From an uncultured Muribaculaceae bacterium (GTDB lineage: Bacteria > Bacteroidota > Bacteroidia > Bacteroidales > Muribaculaceae), in the NCBI GenBank assembly GCA_905233915.1, contig CAJOFM010000018.1, positions 1 through 41,272 of the forward strand: DNA of 41,272 nucleotides, in the 5' to 3' direction. The first letter of the stretch is position 1. Each line of letters starts with the position of its first letter. The notes beneath the pieces were generated by a model, which worked only from the letters and a program-made list of their open reading frames with translations, ran no database searches and was not told the DNA's origin. Position numbers and translations under genes: made by a program. Below, in pieces: positions 7,858-16,335 of this stretch.

Positions 7858-9012
7858 ATGAAGATAAGATCGTTTATTATCGCTTTGACGTTGGCCTTGA
7901 CAAGCCTCGCGGCGCTAGCCGTGACGCCTGTCGAGACGCTAGCCAACCTCAAGAGCCGCATCGCTCCCGATAAGCGCACGGCCATTTGGGACGTTAACGC
8001 CACCCAGCAGGGAGGCAAGTGGGTGCTGTCGGGCACCGTGGGCACTCAGGCCCAGAAACAAGCCATTCTGGCCGAGATGATCAAGAATGGCAACGGTAAT
8101 TATACCGACAAGATCACTGTGCTGGAGAACAGCATTCCCGCCGCCCGCAAGTGGGCGCTGGTCAAGCTGAGCATCGCCACATTGCGCACCGAGCCCAAGC
8201 ACAGCGCCGAGATCGCCACCCAGGGCATCATGGGCGCTCCTGTCAAGGTGCTGCAGAAGTGTGACGACTGGTACCGCGTGCAGATGGCCGATGACTACAT
8301 CGCCTATGTGCCCGAGAGTTCGCTGGCCTTCAAGACCGAGGCCCAGATGAAGGCGTGGCGCAAGGCCAAGCGCTATATCGTCACTGCCTATGACTCGCGC
8401 CTGGTGTCTCAGCCTCATGGCGATGAGACCGTGAGCGACCTGGTGATGGGTAACATTGTGGAATACAAGACGGAGCAGGGTGGTTGGCTCAAGGTGGCTA
8501 CCCCCGACGGACGTTTCGGCTGGGTGGATGCCGCCGATGTCGCCGAACTGTCGCAGTGGAGCCAGCAGGGCTTCAGCGCCGCCCAGATTGAGAAGACGGC
8601 CCGCCGCATGATGGGCTCCAGCTACCTGTGGGGCGGTACCTCGACCAAGGTGACCGACTGCTCGGGCCTGAGCAAGGTGAGCTACCTGAGCAACGGCATC
8701 ATCCTGCAGCGCGACGCCTCGCAGCAGGCGCTGACCGGGAAAATCATGAAGAAGGGCACCGACTGGCGTCAGTATGAGACCGGTGACCTGCTGTTCTTCG
8801 GCAACGAGAAGACAGGCCGTGTGACCCATGTGGGCATCTATCTGCGTGACGGCAAGTACATCCACTGCTCGGGTCAGGTCAAGATCAACAGCCTTGACCC
8901 CAAGGCCAGCGATTATCCTTACTTGTACTCGCCCCTAAGCGCCAGCCGCATCAAGGGCATGGTGGGCACCAAGGGCATCACCGCCCTCAAGAGCCACCCG
9001 TGGTACTTTTAG
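7858..9012 (+). CDS. NlpC/P60 gamma-D-Glu-diamino acid endopeptidase with SH3 domains
   Basis: A 384-residue exported cell-wall peptidase. It has a signal peptide (about 1-21), an N-terminal alpha/beta region (about 25-90), two bacterial SH3-like domains (about 98-160 and 165-235) and a C-terminal NlpC/P60 domain. The catalytic residues are C268 (TDCSGLSK), H324 (THVGIYL) and H336 (YIHCSG). This arrangement is that of the YkfC-type enzymes that cut the gamma-D-Glu-L-diamino acid bond of released muropeptides, giving L-Ala-D-Glu. The next gene encodes the enzyme class that epimerises that dipeptide, which supports the call. It starts 46 bp after the preceding stop. Confidence 0.9.
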   Translation: MKIRSFIIALTLALTSLAALAVTPVETLANLKSRIAPDKRTAIWDVNATQQGGKWVLSGTVGTQAQKQAILAEMIKNGNGNYTDKITVLENSIPAARKWALVKLSIATLRTEPKHSAEIATQGIMGAPVKVLQKCDDWYRVQMADDYIAYVPESSLAFKTEAQMKAWRKAKRYIVTAYDSRLVSQPHGDETVSDLVMGNIVEYKTEQGGWLKVATPDGRFGWVDAADVAELSQWSQQGFSAAQIEKTARRMMGSSYLWGGTSTKVTDCSGLSKVSYLSNGIILQRDASQQALTGKIMKKGTDWRQYETGDLLFFGNEKTGRVTHVGIYLRDGKYIHCSGQVKINSLDPKASDYPYLYSPLSASRIKGMVGTKGITALKSHPWYF

Positions 9013-9013
9013 T

Positions 9014-9118
9014 GAGTTAGGAGTTAGAAGTGAGGAGTTAGGAGTTAGAGATAGAAATTATAAAATCTGGCAACTGGAAACTAGGGACTAGAAACTAGGG
9101 GCTGGAAACTAAAAACTC
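9014..9118 (+). repeat. GTTAGGA heptamers followed by an ACTAGAA/ACTAGGG array
   Basis: GTTAGGA/GTTAGAA units (9014-9050) begin just after the NlpC/P60 stop. A second, looser array of GGAAACTAGGGACTAG-type units covers 9070-9118. Together they fill the gap to the epimerase gene. Confidence 0.75.
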
Positions 9119-9126
9119 AAGAATAT

Positions 9127-10296
9127 ATGGATAGAAGGAAATTTATTGCAGGAATGGGACTGACGGCAATTGCCGCCGCTTCGCCCGTATCAATCAATGC
9201 TGTAGAGCGTGTGGCCAAGAAGCATGGACGCCGCCGCGTGCCTCGTGTGAACCAGGTCCCCAAAACGGGCAAACTGAAACTGTCGTTCTTCCCCTATGAG
9301 CTCAAGCTGCGTCATGCTTTTAACCTGGCGCGCTATAGCCGCACCACAACCCCCGACGTGCAGGTGAAGCTTGAGTATGAGGGTGTTACGGGCTATGGCG
9401 AGGCTTCGATGCCGCCCTATCTGGGTGAGAGCGTTGATAGCGTGACCACCTTCCTGAACAAGCTCGACCTGGAGCAGTTCAAGGACCCCTTCTGCATCGA
9501 GGACATCCTGGACTATGTGGACCACGTTGACGAGAACAACCGTGCCGCCAAGGCCAGTATCGATATCGCCCTGCATGACCTGCTGGGCAAGATTATGGGT
9601 CAACCCTGGTACAAGATTTGGGGTTATAATCCCGAGAAGACTCCCGTGACCAGCTTCACCATCGGCATCGACACCCCCGAGGTGGTGCGCCAGAAGGTTG
9701 AGGAGGCACGTCCCTACAAGCTGATTAAGGTTAAGATGGGTCTGGACCGCGACCAGGAGACCATCGACATCATCCGCGAGATGATGCCCGACGTGCCCAT
9801 CTGTGTGGACTGCAACCAGGGCTGGAACGACAAGGAGCATGCGCTGGAGATGTGCCACTGGCTCAATGAGCGCAACTGCTTGTTTGTTGAGCAGCCGTTC
9901 GACAAGACTTGGATCGACGAGACGGCATGGCTGCGTGAGCGCTCGCCGCTGCCCATCATTGCCGACGAGGCTTTCCAACGCCTGCCCGACATCGTCAGGT
10001 TCAAGGGTGTGTATGACGGCATCAACATCAAGCTGATGAAGAGCACCGGCTTGTATGAGGCCCACAAGATGGTGACCCTGGCCCGCGCCCTCGACATGAA
10101 GGTGATGATCGGCTGTATGACCGAGACCTCCTGTGCCGTGACTGCTGCCGCCAACCTGTCGCCTGTTGTGGACTATGCCGACCTGGATGGTAACCTGCTT
10201 ATTGCCAATGACCGCTTCACGGGCATGACTGTCGAGAACGGCAAGATTACCTTGCACGACCGTCCTGGCCTGGGAATTAAACTGCTGAAAGAATAA
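9127..10296 (+). CDS. Dipeptide epimerase (L-Ala-D/L-Glu type), enolase superfamily
   Basis: A 389-residue member of the mandelate racemase/muconate lactonizing branch of the enolase superfamily. The expected residues are all present: K201 and K203 (IKVKMG), metal ligands D228 (VDCNQ), E255 (VEQPF) and D280 (IADEA), and K302 (NIKLMK) on the opposite face. The KxK motif and the position after an NlpC/P60 gene point to L-Ala-D/L-Glu epimerase, which lets the cell use the murein dipeptide. The N-terminus MDRRKFIAGMGLTAIAAASP looks like a twin-arginine signal, so the enzyme may act outside the cytoplasm. It is followed after 10 bp by the SGNH gene. Confidence 0.9.
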   Translation: MDRRKFIAGMGLTAIAAASPVSINAVERVAKKHGRRRVPRVNQVPKTGKLKLSFFPYELKLRHAFNLARYSRTTTPDVQVKLEYEGVTGYGEASMPPYLGESVDSVTTFLNKLDLEQFKDPFCIEDILDYVDHVDENNRAAKASIDIALHDLLGKIMGQPWYKIWGYNPEKTPVTSFTIGIDTPEVVRQKVEEARPYKLIKVKMGLDRDQETIDIIREMMPDVPICVDCNQGWNDKEHALEMCHWLNERNCLFVEQPFDKTWIDETAWLRERSPLPIIADEAFQRLPDIVRFKGVYDGINIKLMKSTGLYEAHKMVTLARALDMKVMIGCMTETSCAVTAAANLSPVVDYADLDGNLLIANDRFTGMTVENGKITLHDRPGLGIKLLKE

Positions 10297-10306
10297 TTGT
10301 AACTGA

Positions 10307-11083
10307 ATGAATAAACCCTATTGGGGACTGTGTGCCCTCCTGTTTGCTGCATTTGTGTTTTTTGCCGCCTTGTCGTTCTGGCAGGACGGCATCAGTGTGG
10401 GCTCATTTGAGATAAAGACAGCGTCGTTTGCCCAAAACATGCGGGACCTGTTTGAGGTCCCCGTCAAGGCAAAGGTTGACACTGTGGAGAATGACGAACA
10501 GTGGCGGGCTCCCGTCGACACCACCGCCAAGAACATCCTGTTCATTGGCGACTCGATGCTCGAGGGCCTGGCACCGCGTCTTGCCGCCTATTGCGACAAG
10601 AGCGGGCACACGCTGGTCGAGGTGATTTGGTACAGCAGCTCCACGCTGTGCTGGGGTGAGTCGGCACGTCTCACCGAACTCATCAACAAGTTCCACCCCG
10701 ACTATATCTTCGTCTGCCTCGGTGCCAATGAGCTGTATGTCCCCGATATCAAACGGGCGCGCCGCCCCTACTTGAAGAGGATGCTTGCCGAGATCGACAG
10801 CATCCCCTATGTGTGGATCGGGCCGCCCAACTGGGATAAGGACACGGGTATCAACGAACTGCTGGCCCAGGAACTGGGACGCGGTTGTTTCTACCTGAGT
10901 GCCAACGACGAGTTTGAGCGTAGCCGTGACGGAGCGCATCCCACACGCGAGTCGGCCCAGCATTGGATGGACCGCGTCATCAAGTGGATGGACACTTCAT
11001 GCGCCCATCCCATCCGCTTGAACAAGCCTGAGGCCGTCACCGCCCGTGCATCCCGCATTGTTGTCTATCAACCACCTAAGTAA
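10307..11083 (+). CDS. Membrane-anchored SGNH/GDSL hydrolase
   Basis: A 258-residue protein with an N-terminal membrane anchor (about residues 5-25) and an SGNH esterase/acyltransferase fold facing the periplasm. Block I is GDSM with S83, block III is CLGANE, and the terminal dyad is D208-x-x-H211 (DGAHPT). SGNH proteins paired with an MBOAT membrane protein usually transfer acetyl groups to envelope polysaccharide or remove them, as in the PatA/PatB and AlgI/AlgX pairs. The MBOAT gene starts 5 bp after this stop, so the two are surely co-expressed. Peptidoglycan is the likely target given the upstream genes, but a secreted glycan is equally possible. Confidence 0.83.
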   Translation: MNKPYWGLCALLFAAFVFFAALSFWQDGISVGSFEIKTASFAQNMRDLFEVPVKAKVDTVENDEQWRAPVDTTAKNILFIGDSMLEGLAPRLAAYCDKSGHTLVEVIWYSSSTLCWGESARLTELINKFHPDYIFVCLGANELYVPDIKRARRPYLKRMLAEIDSIPYVWIGPPNWDKDTGINELLAQELGRGCFYLSANDEFERSRDGAHPTRESAQHWMDRVIKWMDTSCAHPIRLNKPEAVTARASRIVVYQPPK

Positions 11084-11088
11084 TCGAC

Positions 11089-12561
11089 ATGCTGCTAGAT
11101 ATCGACATAACTCATCTGCTGTCACTGTTCGCATTCAACCGTGACGAGCCCATGTTGTTTACCAGCGGCCTGTTCTGGGTGCTGTTCATGGTGTTCCTGC
11201 CGCTGTATGCGATGGTGAAGTCGCAGCGCAAGAAGATGATGGTCTTTGTCATCGCCTTCAGCCTCTACTTCTTCTACAAGTCCAGTGGGCTGTTCTTCCT
11301 GCTGCTGGTGGCAACATCGATTTTTGACTGGTGGGTATCGCAATTCATCGACTCGAGCAAGAACCGCACCGAGCGGCGCATCGCCCTGACGGTGTCGTTG
11401 GTGTTCTCGTTGAGCATCCTGCTGTTCTTCAAGTACAGTAACTTTGTGATGTTCAACCTCGAGGCGCTCATTGGCGGCAATTTCCAGCCTCTGGATTTGA
11501 TTTTGCCTGTGGGCATCTCGTTCTACACCTTCCGCACCATCAGCTATGTGGTCGATGTGTACAAGAAGAAAATTGAGCCGGTCGACGACTTTATCGAGTA
11601 CCTGTTCTTCCTGTCGTTCTTCCCCTGCCTGGTGGCTGGACCCATCGTGCGGGCTCGGGAATTCATTCCGCAGGCGCGGGAGAATAAGCCGGCCACGCGC
11701 GACATGATTTATGGCGGCTTGTGGCTCGTCATGCTGGGTATTTTGAAGAAGGCTGTGTTTGCCGACTATATCGCTCAGTACAACAATATCGCCTTCGGCA
11801 ATCCCGCGGGTTACACGGGCTTTGAGTTGCTCATGGCAGTGTTGGGATTCACGATGCAGATTTATTGCGATTTCTCGGGCTACAGCGACATGGCGATCGG
11901 CTTGGGCAGCATCATGGGCTTTGACCTGGGCATCAACTTCAGGTTCCCATACCGCTCATTGAACGTCACCGAGTTCTGGCACCGCTGGCACATCACCCTG
12001 TCCACTTGGTTGCGTGACTATGTCTACATTCCCCTGGGCGGTAACCGCAAGGGCAAGGTGCGACAGTATTTCAACCTGATGGTGACAATGTTATTGGGCG
12101 GATTGTGGCATGGTGCGGCATGGACTTTTGTCGTGTGGGGAGCAGGGCATGGCATAGCCTTGTGTGTTCACAAGCTGTGCAAGCCCTGGCTGGACAAGAT
12201 CGCGAGCACGCCATTCACTCGATCGATGTCATGGCTGATGACATTCACATTGGTGACATTCCTGTGGATTTTCTTCCGTGCCAACACGTTCCAGGCTGCG
12301 GGACAGGTCATCAACGGAATTTTCACCGACTTTGAGTGGGCCTATCTGCCTGTGTTCATTGAACGCCGCGTCACGTGGTGCATCATGCTGGCCATCATTT
12401 TTGGATTGCATTTTGTGCCGGCCCGCGTTTGGGACAAGATGCGTGAATGGTTCACTGGAACGCAGTGGTGGGTCAAGCTGTTGGTGTTCATTGTCCTGAT
12501 CCAGTTGGTGCTGCAATTTGCCAGTGCCACGGTACAGCCTTTCCTGTATTCCCAGTTCTAA
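11089..12561 (+). CDS. MBOAT family O-acyltransferase (AlgI/PatA-like)
   Basis: A 490-residue polytopic membrane protein with about ten hydrophobic segments. It carries the family signature EFWHRWHITLSTWLRDY, YIPLGGNRKG, and LWHGAAW with the presumed catalytic H341. MBOAT proteins of the AlgI/PatA/DltB group move acyl groups (usually acetyl) across the inner membrane for transfer to cell-wall or exported polysaccharide. The SGNH partner lies directly upstream. The ATG at 11089 gives normal family length. A 75-bp AT-rich gap separates it from the radical SAM gene. Confidence 0.9.
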   Translation: MLLDIDITHLLSLFAFNRDEPMLFTSGLFWVLFMVFLPLYAMVKSQRKKMMVFVIAFSLYFFYKSSGLFFLLLVATSIFDWWVSQFIDSSKNRTERRIALTVSLVFSLSILLFFKYSNFVMFNLEALIGGNFQPLDLILPVGISFYTFRTISYVVDVYKKKIEPVDDFIEYLFFLSFFPCLVAGPIVRAREFIPQARENKPATRDMIYGGLWLVMLGILKKAVFADYIAQYNNIAFGNPAGYTGFELLMAVLGFTMQIYCDFSGYSDMAIGLGSIMGFDLGINFRFPYRSLNVTEFWHRWHITLSTWLRDYVYIPLGGNRKGKVRQYFNLMVTMLLGGLWHGAAWTFVVWGAGHGIALCVHKLCKPWLDKIASTPFTRSMSWLMTFTLVTFLWIFFRANTFQAAGQVINGIFTDFEWAYLPVFIERRVTWCIMLAIIFGLHFVPARVWDKMREWFTGTQWWVKLLVFIVLIQLVLQFASATVQPFLYSQF

Positions 12562-12636
12562 TGTTTTTTATTACTTTTACACAATATTTTGCGTTTGCTG
12601 GAGTTAAAATAATATAATAAGCTTATTACGGTAGCA

Positions 12637-13644
12637 ATGAAGAATGTGATTCAGGGTAGTCTGATCACCACTTTCAGGTGCAATGCACAGTGTAACATGT
12701 GCAATATCTGGAAGTTCCAGACAAGCCCGACCGAAGAAATAGACGCCTCTTACTATGAGAAACTGCCTGCGGGGTTGCGCATCAACATCACGGGTGGTGA
12801 GCCAACGTTGCGCTCCGACATCGACAAGATTTTTGAAATCCTTTATCCGAAATCACGCTTGCTGGAGTTGAGCACCAATGGCTATAACACCAAGAAAATC
12901 GTTGAATTGGCCAATAAATATCCCAACATCCTGATTCGTGTGAGCGTTGAGGGCCTGCCCAAAATCAACGACACCAAACGCGGCATCAAGGACGGCTTTG
13001 ACCATGCCCTGCGCACCATGTTGGAGCTCAAGAAGACCAAGTGCAAGAATATCGGTTTCTCGGTGGTCATCTCGCCCGACAACTACATGGATTTGATCCA
13101 TCTCTATGACTTGTGCGTGGCTCTGGATGTGGAGTTGGGCAATAGTGCAGTCCATAATTCGTGGTATTTCCACAAGGAGGATAACCAGATTGAGAGTGAG
13201 GAGGCGTTGCGCCAGCATGAGTTGTTTGTAAAGGCTTTGCTTACCAGCAAGCGCCGTCATTTCAAGGACCGCCTGAAGGATTATGGCAGGGCCTATTTCA
13301 ACCGCTCGATTCACCGTCGCTTGCGTGGCGATACCGACGAGTACCGTCCACCCTGCGGTGCCTTGAGTGACTTCTTCTTTATCGACCCGTGGGGCAACGT
13401 TTCACCTTGCAACGGCAGTGGTGAGGAATGGAAACTGGGTAACATCAAGGAAGAGTCCTTTGAGGACATCATGAACAGCGACAAGGCCCGTGAGGCGATG
13501 GAAAAAGTGAGGAGCTGCAAGCGCAACTGCACCTTTATCGTCACCGAGCGTCACGACATGGTGCGTCGTCCCTGGGTGCCCATCATGTGGATCCTCAAGA
13601 ACAAGTGGCGCATCCGCAAGGGCCAGGATATCTGCTGGGACTGA
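12637..13644 (+). CDS. Radical SAM protein with SPASM-like C-terminus
   Basis: A 335-residue protein. The radical SAM cluster motif CNAQCNMC (about residues 15-22) is followed by the SAM-binding NITGGEPTLR. The C-terminal third has further cysteines (PPCGAL, SPCNGSG and CKRNC) typical of SPASM/Twitch auxiliary iron-sulphur sites. These enzymes modify peptides, sugars or other substrates by radical chemistry, and the substrate cannot be read from the sequence. Its place between an MBOAT pair and a GT4 glycosyltransferase suggests a sugar or envelope substrate. A TATTTTG-like element in the gap upstream could be a weak internal promoter. Confidence 0.85.
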   Translation: MKNVIQGSLITTFRCNAQCNMCNIWKFQTSPTEEIDASYYEKLPAGLRINITGGEPTLRSDIDKIFEILYPKSRLLELSTNGYNTKKIVELANKYPNILIRVSVEGLPKINDTKRGIKDGFDHALRTMLELKKTKCKNIGFSVVISPDNYMDLIHLYDLCVALDVELGNSAVHNSWYFHKEDNQIESEEALRQHELFVKALLTSKRRHFKDRLKDYGRAYFNRSIHRRLRGDTDEYRPPCGALSDFFFIDPWGNVSPCNGSGEEWKLGNIKEESFEDIMNSDKAREAMEKVRSCKRNCTFIVTERHDMVRRPWVPIMWILKNKWRIRKGQDICWD

Positions 13645-13652
13645 TTTCTTTT

Positions 13653-13690
13653 GTTAGAAGTTAGGAGTTAGAAGTTAGGAGTTAGAAGTT
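13653..13690 (+). repeat. Heptamer array, unit GTTAGAA/GTTAGGA
   Basis: About five units begin 9 bp after the radical SAM stop. A short ACTAAGGACTAGAAACT segment follows (about 13702-13720), as in the array after the NlpC/P60 gene. Confidence 0.8.
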
Positions 13691-13734
13691 CATTATCTAA
13701 CAACTAAGGACTAGAAACTGAATACCAAAAACTT

Positions 13735-14808
13735 ATGAAGTCGATAGCGGTGATAGGAACACGCGGTTTCCCTGGCATCCAGGGCGGTGTTGAGTCTCAC
13801 AGCTATCATCTTTATACCCACATGGAAGACGTCCATGTGCGCGTTTATCGCCGACGTGCCTATCTCACCGCTCAGTCGGCGCAAACTTATCCCAATATTG
13901 AATACGTTGACTTGCCCTCGACGCGTGTCAAGGGTTTTGAGGCTGTGTGGCACACGCTGCTAAGCGTGTTGCACATCATCTTCCACCGCCCCGATGTGGT
14001 GCATATCCACAACATCGGGCCGGGTATGTTCGCGCCGTTAATCCGCTTGGTGGGTCTTCCTGTTGTGCTCACCTACCATAGCCCCAACTATGAGCACGCC
14101 AAGTGGAATGCGTTCGCTCGCTGGTTGTTGCGCCAGTGTGAGCGCCTCTCATTGCGGTTCAGCAACCGTGTCATCTTTGTGAACAAGTATCAGATGGAGA
14201 AGTGCGGCGCCCTTGACAAGAGTGTCTTCATCCCCAATGGCATTGACGCTGTCACTCGCAGCGAGAGCACATCGTTCCTCGACGGTCAGGGTATTCAGCC
14301 AGACAACTACTTGTTGGCCGTGGGGCGTCTCACTCCCGAGAAGGGCTTTGAGTACCTTGTGCAGGCTGCCAACCGTGTGTCTCAGGTGTCTCAGGTGGTC
14401 ATCGCCGGAGCCAGCGACCATGATAGTGCCTACCGGGAGCAGTTGGAGCGTCTTGATGTGAATCATAAAGTGGTGTTCACGGGATTTACAACGGGCGAGG
14501 ACCTGCGCCAACTCTACAGCCATGCCCGGGCATTTGTCCTCCCGTCGGTCAACGAGGGTTTCCCGATGGTGTTGCTCGAGGCGATGGCCTATGGGCTTCC
14601 CATCTTGTGCAGCGACATCCCCGGCACCCGCCAGGTCGATCTGCCTGCTCAAGCCTATTTCCCCGTGAGGGACGTTTCTTCATTGTGTGACGCGATAGCC
14701 AATCTGCTCAACGCCCCTGCTGGTCTGCAACATTACGATTTGCTGCAATACAACTGGCAGGCCATTGCCAATCAGGTTTTAGAGCAGTATGATTTGGCAA
14801 TTCGCTGA
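13735..14808 (+). CDS. Glycosyltransferase family 4 (GT-B fold)
   Basis: A 357-residue retaining glycosyltransferase. The N-terminal domain begins IAVIGTRGFPGIQGGVE, characteristic of the DUF1972/rhamnosyltransferase-like GT4 branch. The C-terminal GT1 domain contains AVGRLTPEKGFEYL and the nucleotide-sugar motif NEGFPMVLLEAMAYG (EX7E). It would add a sugar to a lipid-linked or surface glycan on the cytoplasmic side. It closes the plus-strand run and converges on the sialidase gene with a 15-bp gap, with no obvious terminator. Confidence 0.9.
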   Translation: MKSIAVIGTRGFPGIQGGVESHSYHLYTHMEDVHVRVYRRRAYLTAQSAQTYPNIEYVDLPSTRVKGFEAVWHTLLSVLHIIFHRPDVVHIHNIGPGMFAPLIRLVGLPVVLTYHSPNYEHAKWNAFARWLLRQCERLSLRFSNRVIFVNKYQMEKCGALDKSVFIPNGIDAVTRSESTSFLDGQGIQPDNYLLAVGRLTPEKGFEYLVQAANRVSQVSQVVIAGASDHDSAYREQLERLDVNHKVVFTGFTTGEDLRQLYSHARAFVLPSVNEGFPMVLLEAMAYGLPILCSDIPGTRQVDLPAQAYFPVRDVSSLCDAIANLLNAPAGLQHYDLLQYNWQAIANQVLEQYDLAIR

Positions 14809-14823
14809 TGTAATCATCATTTT

Positions 14824-16056
14824 TTATTGTTTCGCTGATACGTATCTTCCCTCGGTAATCGTTTCGATGGAGAGAAGTTGGAACATCAGGTCATAGGCCG
14901 ATGTGCTGTGGTTGTCGTTGCAATCCTCGTGGAAGAAGGCGATGTCACCGCTGCCTGTGGCAATCATCGTGGAGTAGGCCGAGTAGCCTTCGGTCACTTG
15001 ATAATGTTTCCAACCCCATGAGAAATCTGATGGCTCGTCATAGTCGCTGACGTCGAGTAGCGGCTTGTAGTAGATACTCACCCGTTGCCGCCCCTTGCCT
15101 CGTGGCACGGATTGCAACACCAGATGGATGTGACGCCCGTCGCTGGTGCGCAGGACAGGCACGATGAGCAGTTCGCCGTTACAGGAGCAGTCTTCACTAT
15201 AGGTTCCCAGTTCGCTATCGTTACTCATCGCCATTTCTCCCCATGCGCCGGTTGCATAGTCGTAGATGTTAAACAATCTGCCGCTGGTGGCAGTTGATTT
15301 GGAGCGGCAGCTTAGTAGTACGTTCCCATTTGGCAGTTCCTCAACTTTGGCCTCATCGCCCCAGGGAGCAACCGTTGGCCTGGCACCAGCTCCACCCAGG
15401 GCGTGCCAAGACAGGCCGAAATCATCGCTGTAGAGCACCAGACACCCAACACCCCATGGGCCATCAACAGCCGAGTAGATGCGATAATGGCTACCTTGCT
15501 TGATGAAACGGCTCTGGCAGATCCTGCCGCTAGAGAAAAACATGGCGTTGACTTTAGGAAAACCTGAAAAGATACCAAAGAGGTCACTGGTCACGTCATC
15601 ACCGTTCCATGTCAAGCCGCCGTCGTCGCTGGTATAGCGGCCGACGCACAGGGGCTTACTGAGAGAAGACTGCAGGAATCCAGTCGCTCCCGAGGCACAC
15701 ATGATGAGGATGCGGCCGCTCTCACGGTCCACGACTGCGGCTGCATCACCGTGGCTGTTGTGGAAGTCCTCGCAGTGTCGGTCACCATCAGCTATCATGA
15801 AGGCTTTACCCCAAGTCTTCCCGCCGTCACGGCTGGTCTTGCCCACGATGTCGATGCCCCTGTTGCCGCCAATGTCATTGTCGCTGCCGTGCCGGTCATC
15901 GGCAATCGCCATCAGCCGCCCGTCATCGAGCTGCACTATCGTCGGGATACGGAAATACCGCCCATTCTCCACATCAGTGTCAAACACCACAGTCTGGGCA
16001 ACACCATGGAGCGACATGATGAGCATGAACAGAAAGATTAAGTGTCTTGTCTTCAT
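14824..16056 (-). CDS. Exported sialidase / BNR-repeat neuraminidase (GH33-like)
   Basis: About 410 residues, with a signal peptide MKTRHLIFLFMLIMSLHGVAQ. The FRIP motif (YFRIPTIVQ) supplies the first catalytic arginine, and three Asp-boxes are visible (SRDGGKTWG, SDDGGLTWN, SDDFGLSWH), giving a six-bladed propeller that hydrolyses terminal sialic acids. I chose ATG 16056; the frame extends to a GTG at 16077, but that codon overlaps the -7 box TAACTTTG. Gut Bacteroidales use such enzymes on mucin and N-glycans; no sialic acid catabolic genes are adjacent. Confidence 0.9.
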   Translation of the reverse strand: MKTRHLIFLFMLIMSLHGVAQTVVFDTDVENGRYFRIPTIVQLDDGRLMAIADDRHGSDNDIGGNRGIDIVGKTSRDGGKTWGKAFMIADGDRHCEDFHNSHGDAAAVVDRESGRILIMCASGATGFLQSSLSKPLCVGRYTSDDGGLTWNGDDVTSDLFGIFSGFPKVNAMFFSSGRICQSRFIKQGSHYRIYSAVDGPWGVGCLVLYSDDFGLSWHALGGAGARPTVAPWGDEAKVEELPNGNVLLSCRSKSTATSGRLFNIYDYATGAWGEMAMSNDSELGTYSEDCSCNGELLIVPVLRTSDGRHIHLVLQSVPRGKGRQRVSIYYKPLLDVSDYDEPSDFSWGWKHYQVTEGYSAYSTMIATGSGDIAFFHEDCNDNHSTSAYDLMFQLLSIETITEGRYVSAKQ

Positions 16057-16076
16057 CGCGAGGTTAAGTTTACCCA

Positions 16077-16084
16077 CAAAGTTA
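16077..16084 (-). promoter_or_regulatory. -7 box of the sialidase promoter
   Basis: On the minus strand this reads TAACTTTG, a perfect TAnnTTTG, 20 bp before the chosen ATG. No clean TTTG is seen at -33. Confidence 0.55.
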
Positions 16085-16143
16085 ATCTTTTTCTGATAAA
16101 TACCCTGATTAAAAACCGTGCGATGAATTTTTTCGCGAAAAAA

Positions 16144-16175
16144 TTTGGTCAGTTGGGGAAATGGTTGTACCTTTG
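16144..16175 (+). promoter_or_regulatory. Promoter of tRNA-Met
   Basis: TTTG (16144-16147), a 20-bp spacer and TACCTTTG (16168-16175) match the Bacteroidetes consensus exactly, 19 bp before the mature tRNA 5' end. Confidence 0.85.
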
Positions 16176-16194
16176 CAGTCGCTTTTAGGGTAAT

Positions 16195-16268
16195 GGCGGG
16201 ATAGCTCAGTCGGTTAGAGCGTCGGATTCATAACCCGGAGGTCCTGAGTTCAATTCTCAGTCCCGCTA
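16195..16268 (+). tRNA. tRNA-Met (anticodon CAU)
   Basis: A 74-nt cloverleaf. The acceptor stem GGCGGGA pairs with TCCCGCT (one G-U), followed by discriminator A. The D arm is GCTC...GAGC, the anticodon loop is TTCATAA, and the T arm is CTGAG-TTCAATT-CTCAG. CCA is not encoded. The anticodon stem has an A-C mismatch at 31-39. The first acceptor pair is G-U, not the C-A mismatch of initiators, so it is an elongator Met or a lysidine-modified Ile2 tRNA. Confidence 0.93.
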
Positions 16269-16272
16269 CTTT

Positions 16273-16304
16273 CAAGGGGTCACACCAGCAGGTGTGGCCC
16301 CTTG
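16273..16304. terminator. Terminator of the tRNA gene
   Basis: CAAGGGGTCACACC (16273-16286) pairs with GGTGTGGCCCCTTG (16291-16304) through 14 bp with one wobble and a 4-nt AGCA loop, 4 bp after the tRNA. Only a short T run follows. Confidence 0.75.
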
Positions 16305-16305
16305 A

Positions 16306-16335
16306 AGTTTAGAGTTTAGGGTTTAAAGTTTAGGG
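16306..16335 (+). repeat. Heptamer array, unit TTTAGAG/TTTAGGG (left flank)
   Basis: About four units lie beside and just inside the stop end of the S23-like gene. The same unit in inverted orientation flanks its start (16700-16729). Confidence 0.8.

Noticed and set aside
6441..9012. Long minus-strand frames opposite the transglutaminase-like and NlpC/P60 genes
   Set aside because: Shadow frames opposite genes with complete catalytic motifs; composition is shadow-like and there is no promoter.
16306..16335. Telomere-like TTTAGGG sequence
   Set aside because: Only one or two such units occur within a TTTAGAG array of a bacterial chromosome; the likeness is incidental.
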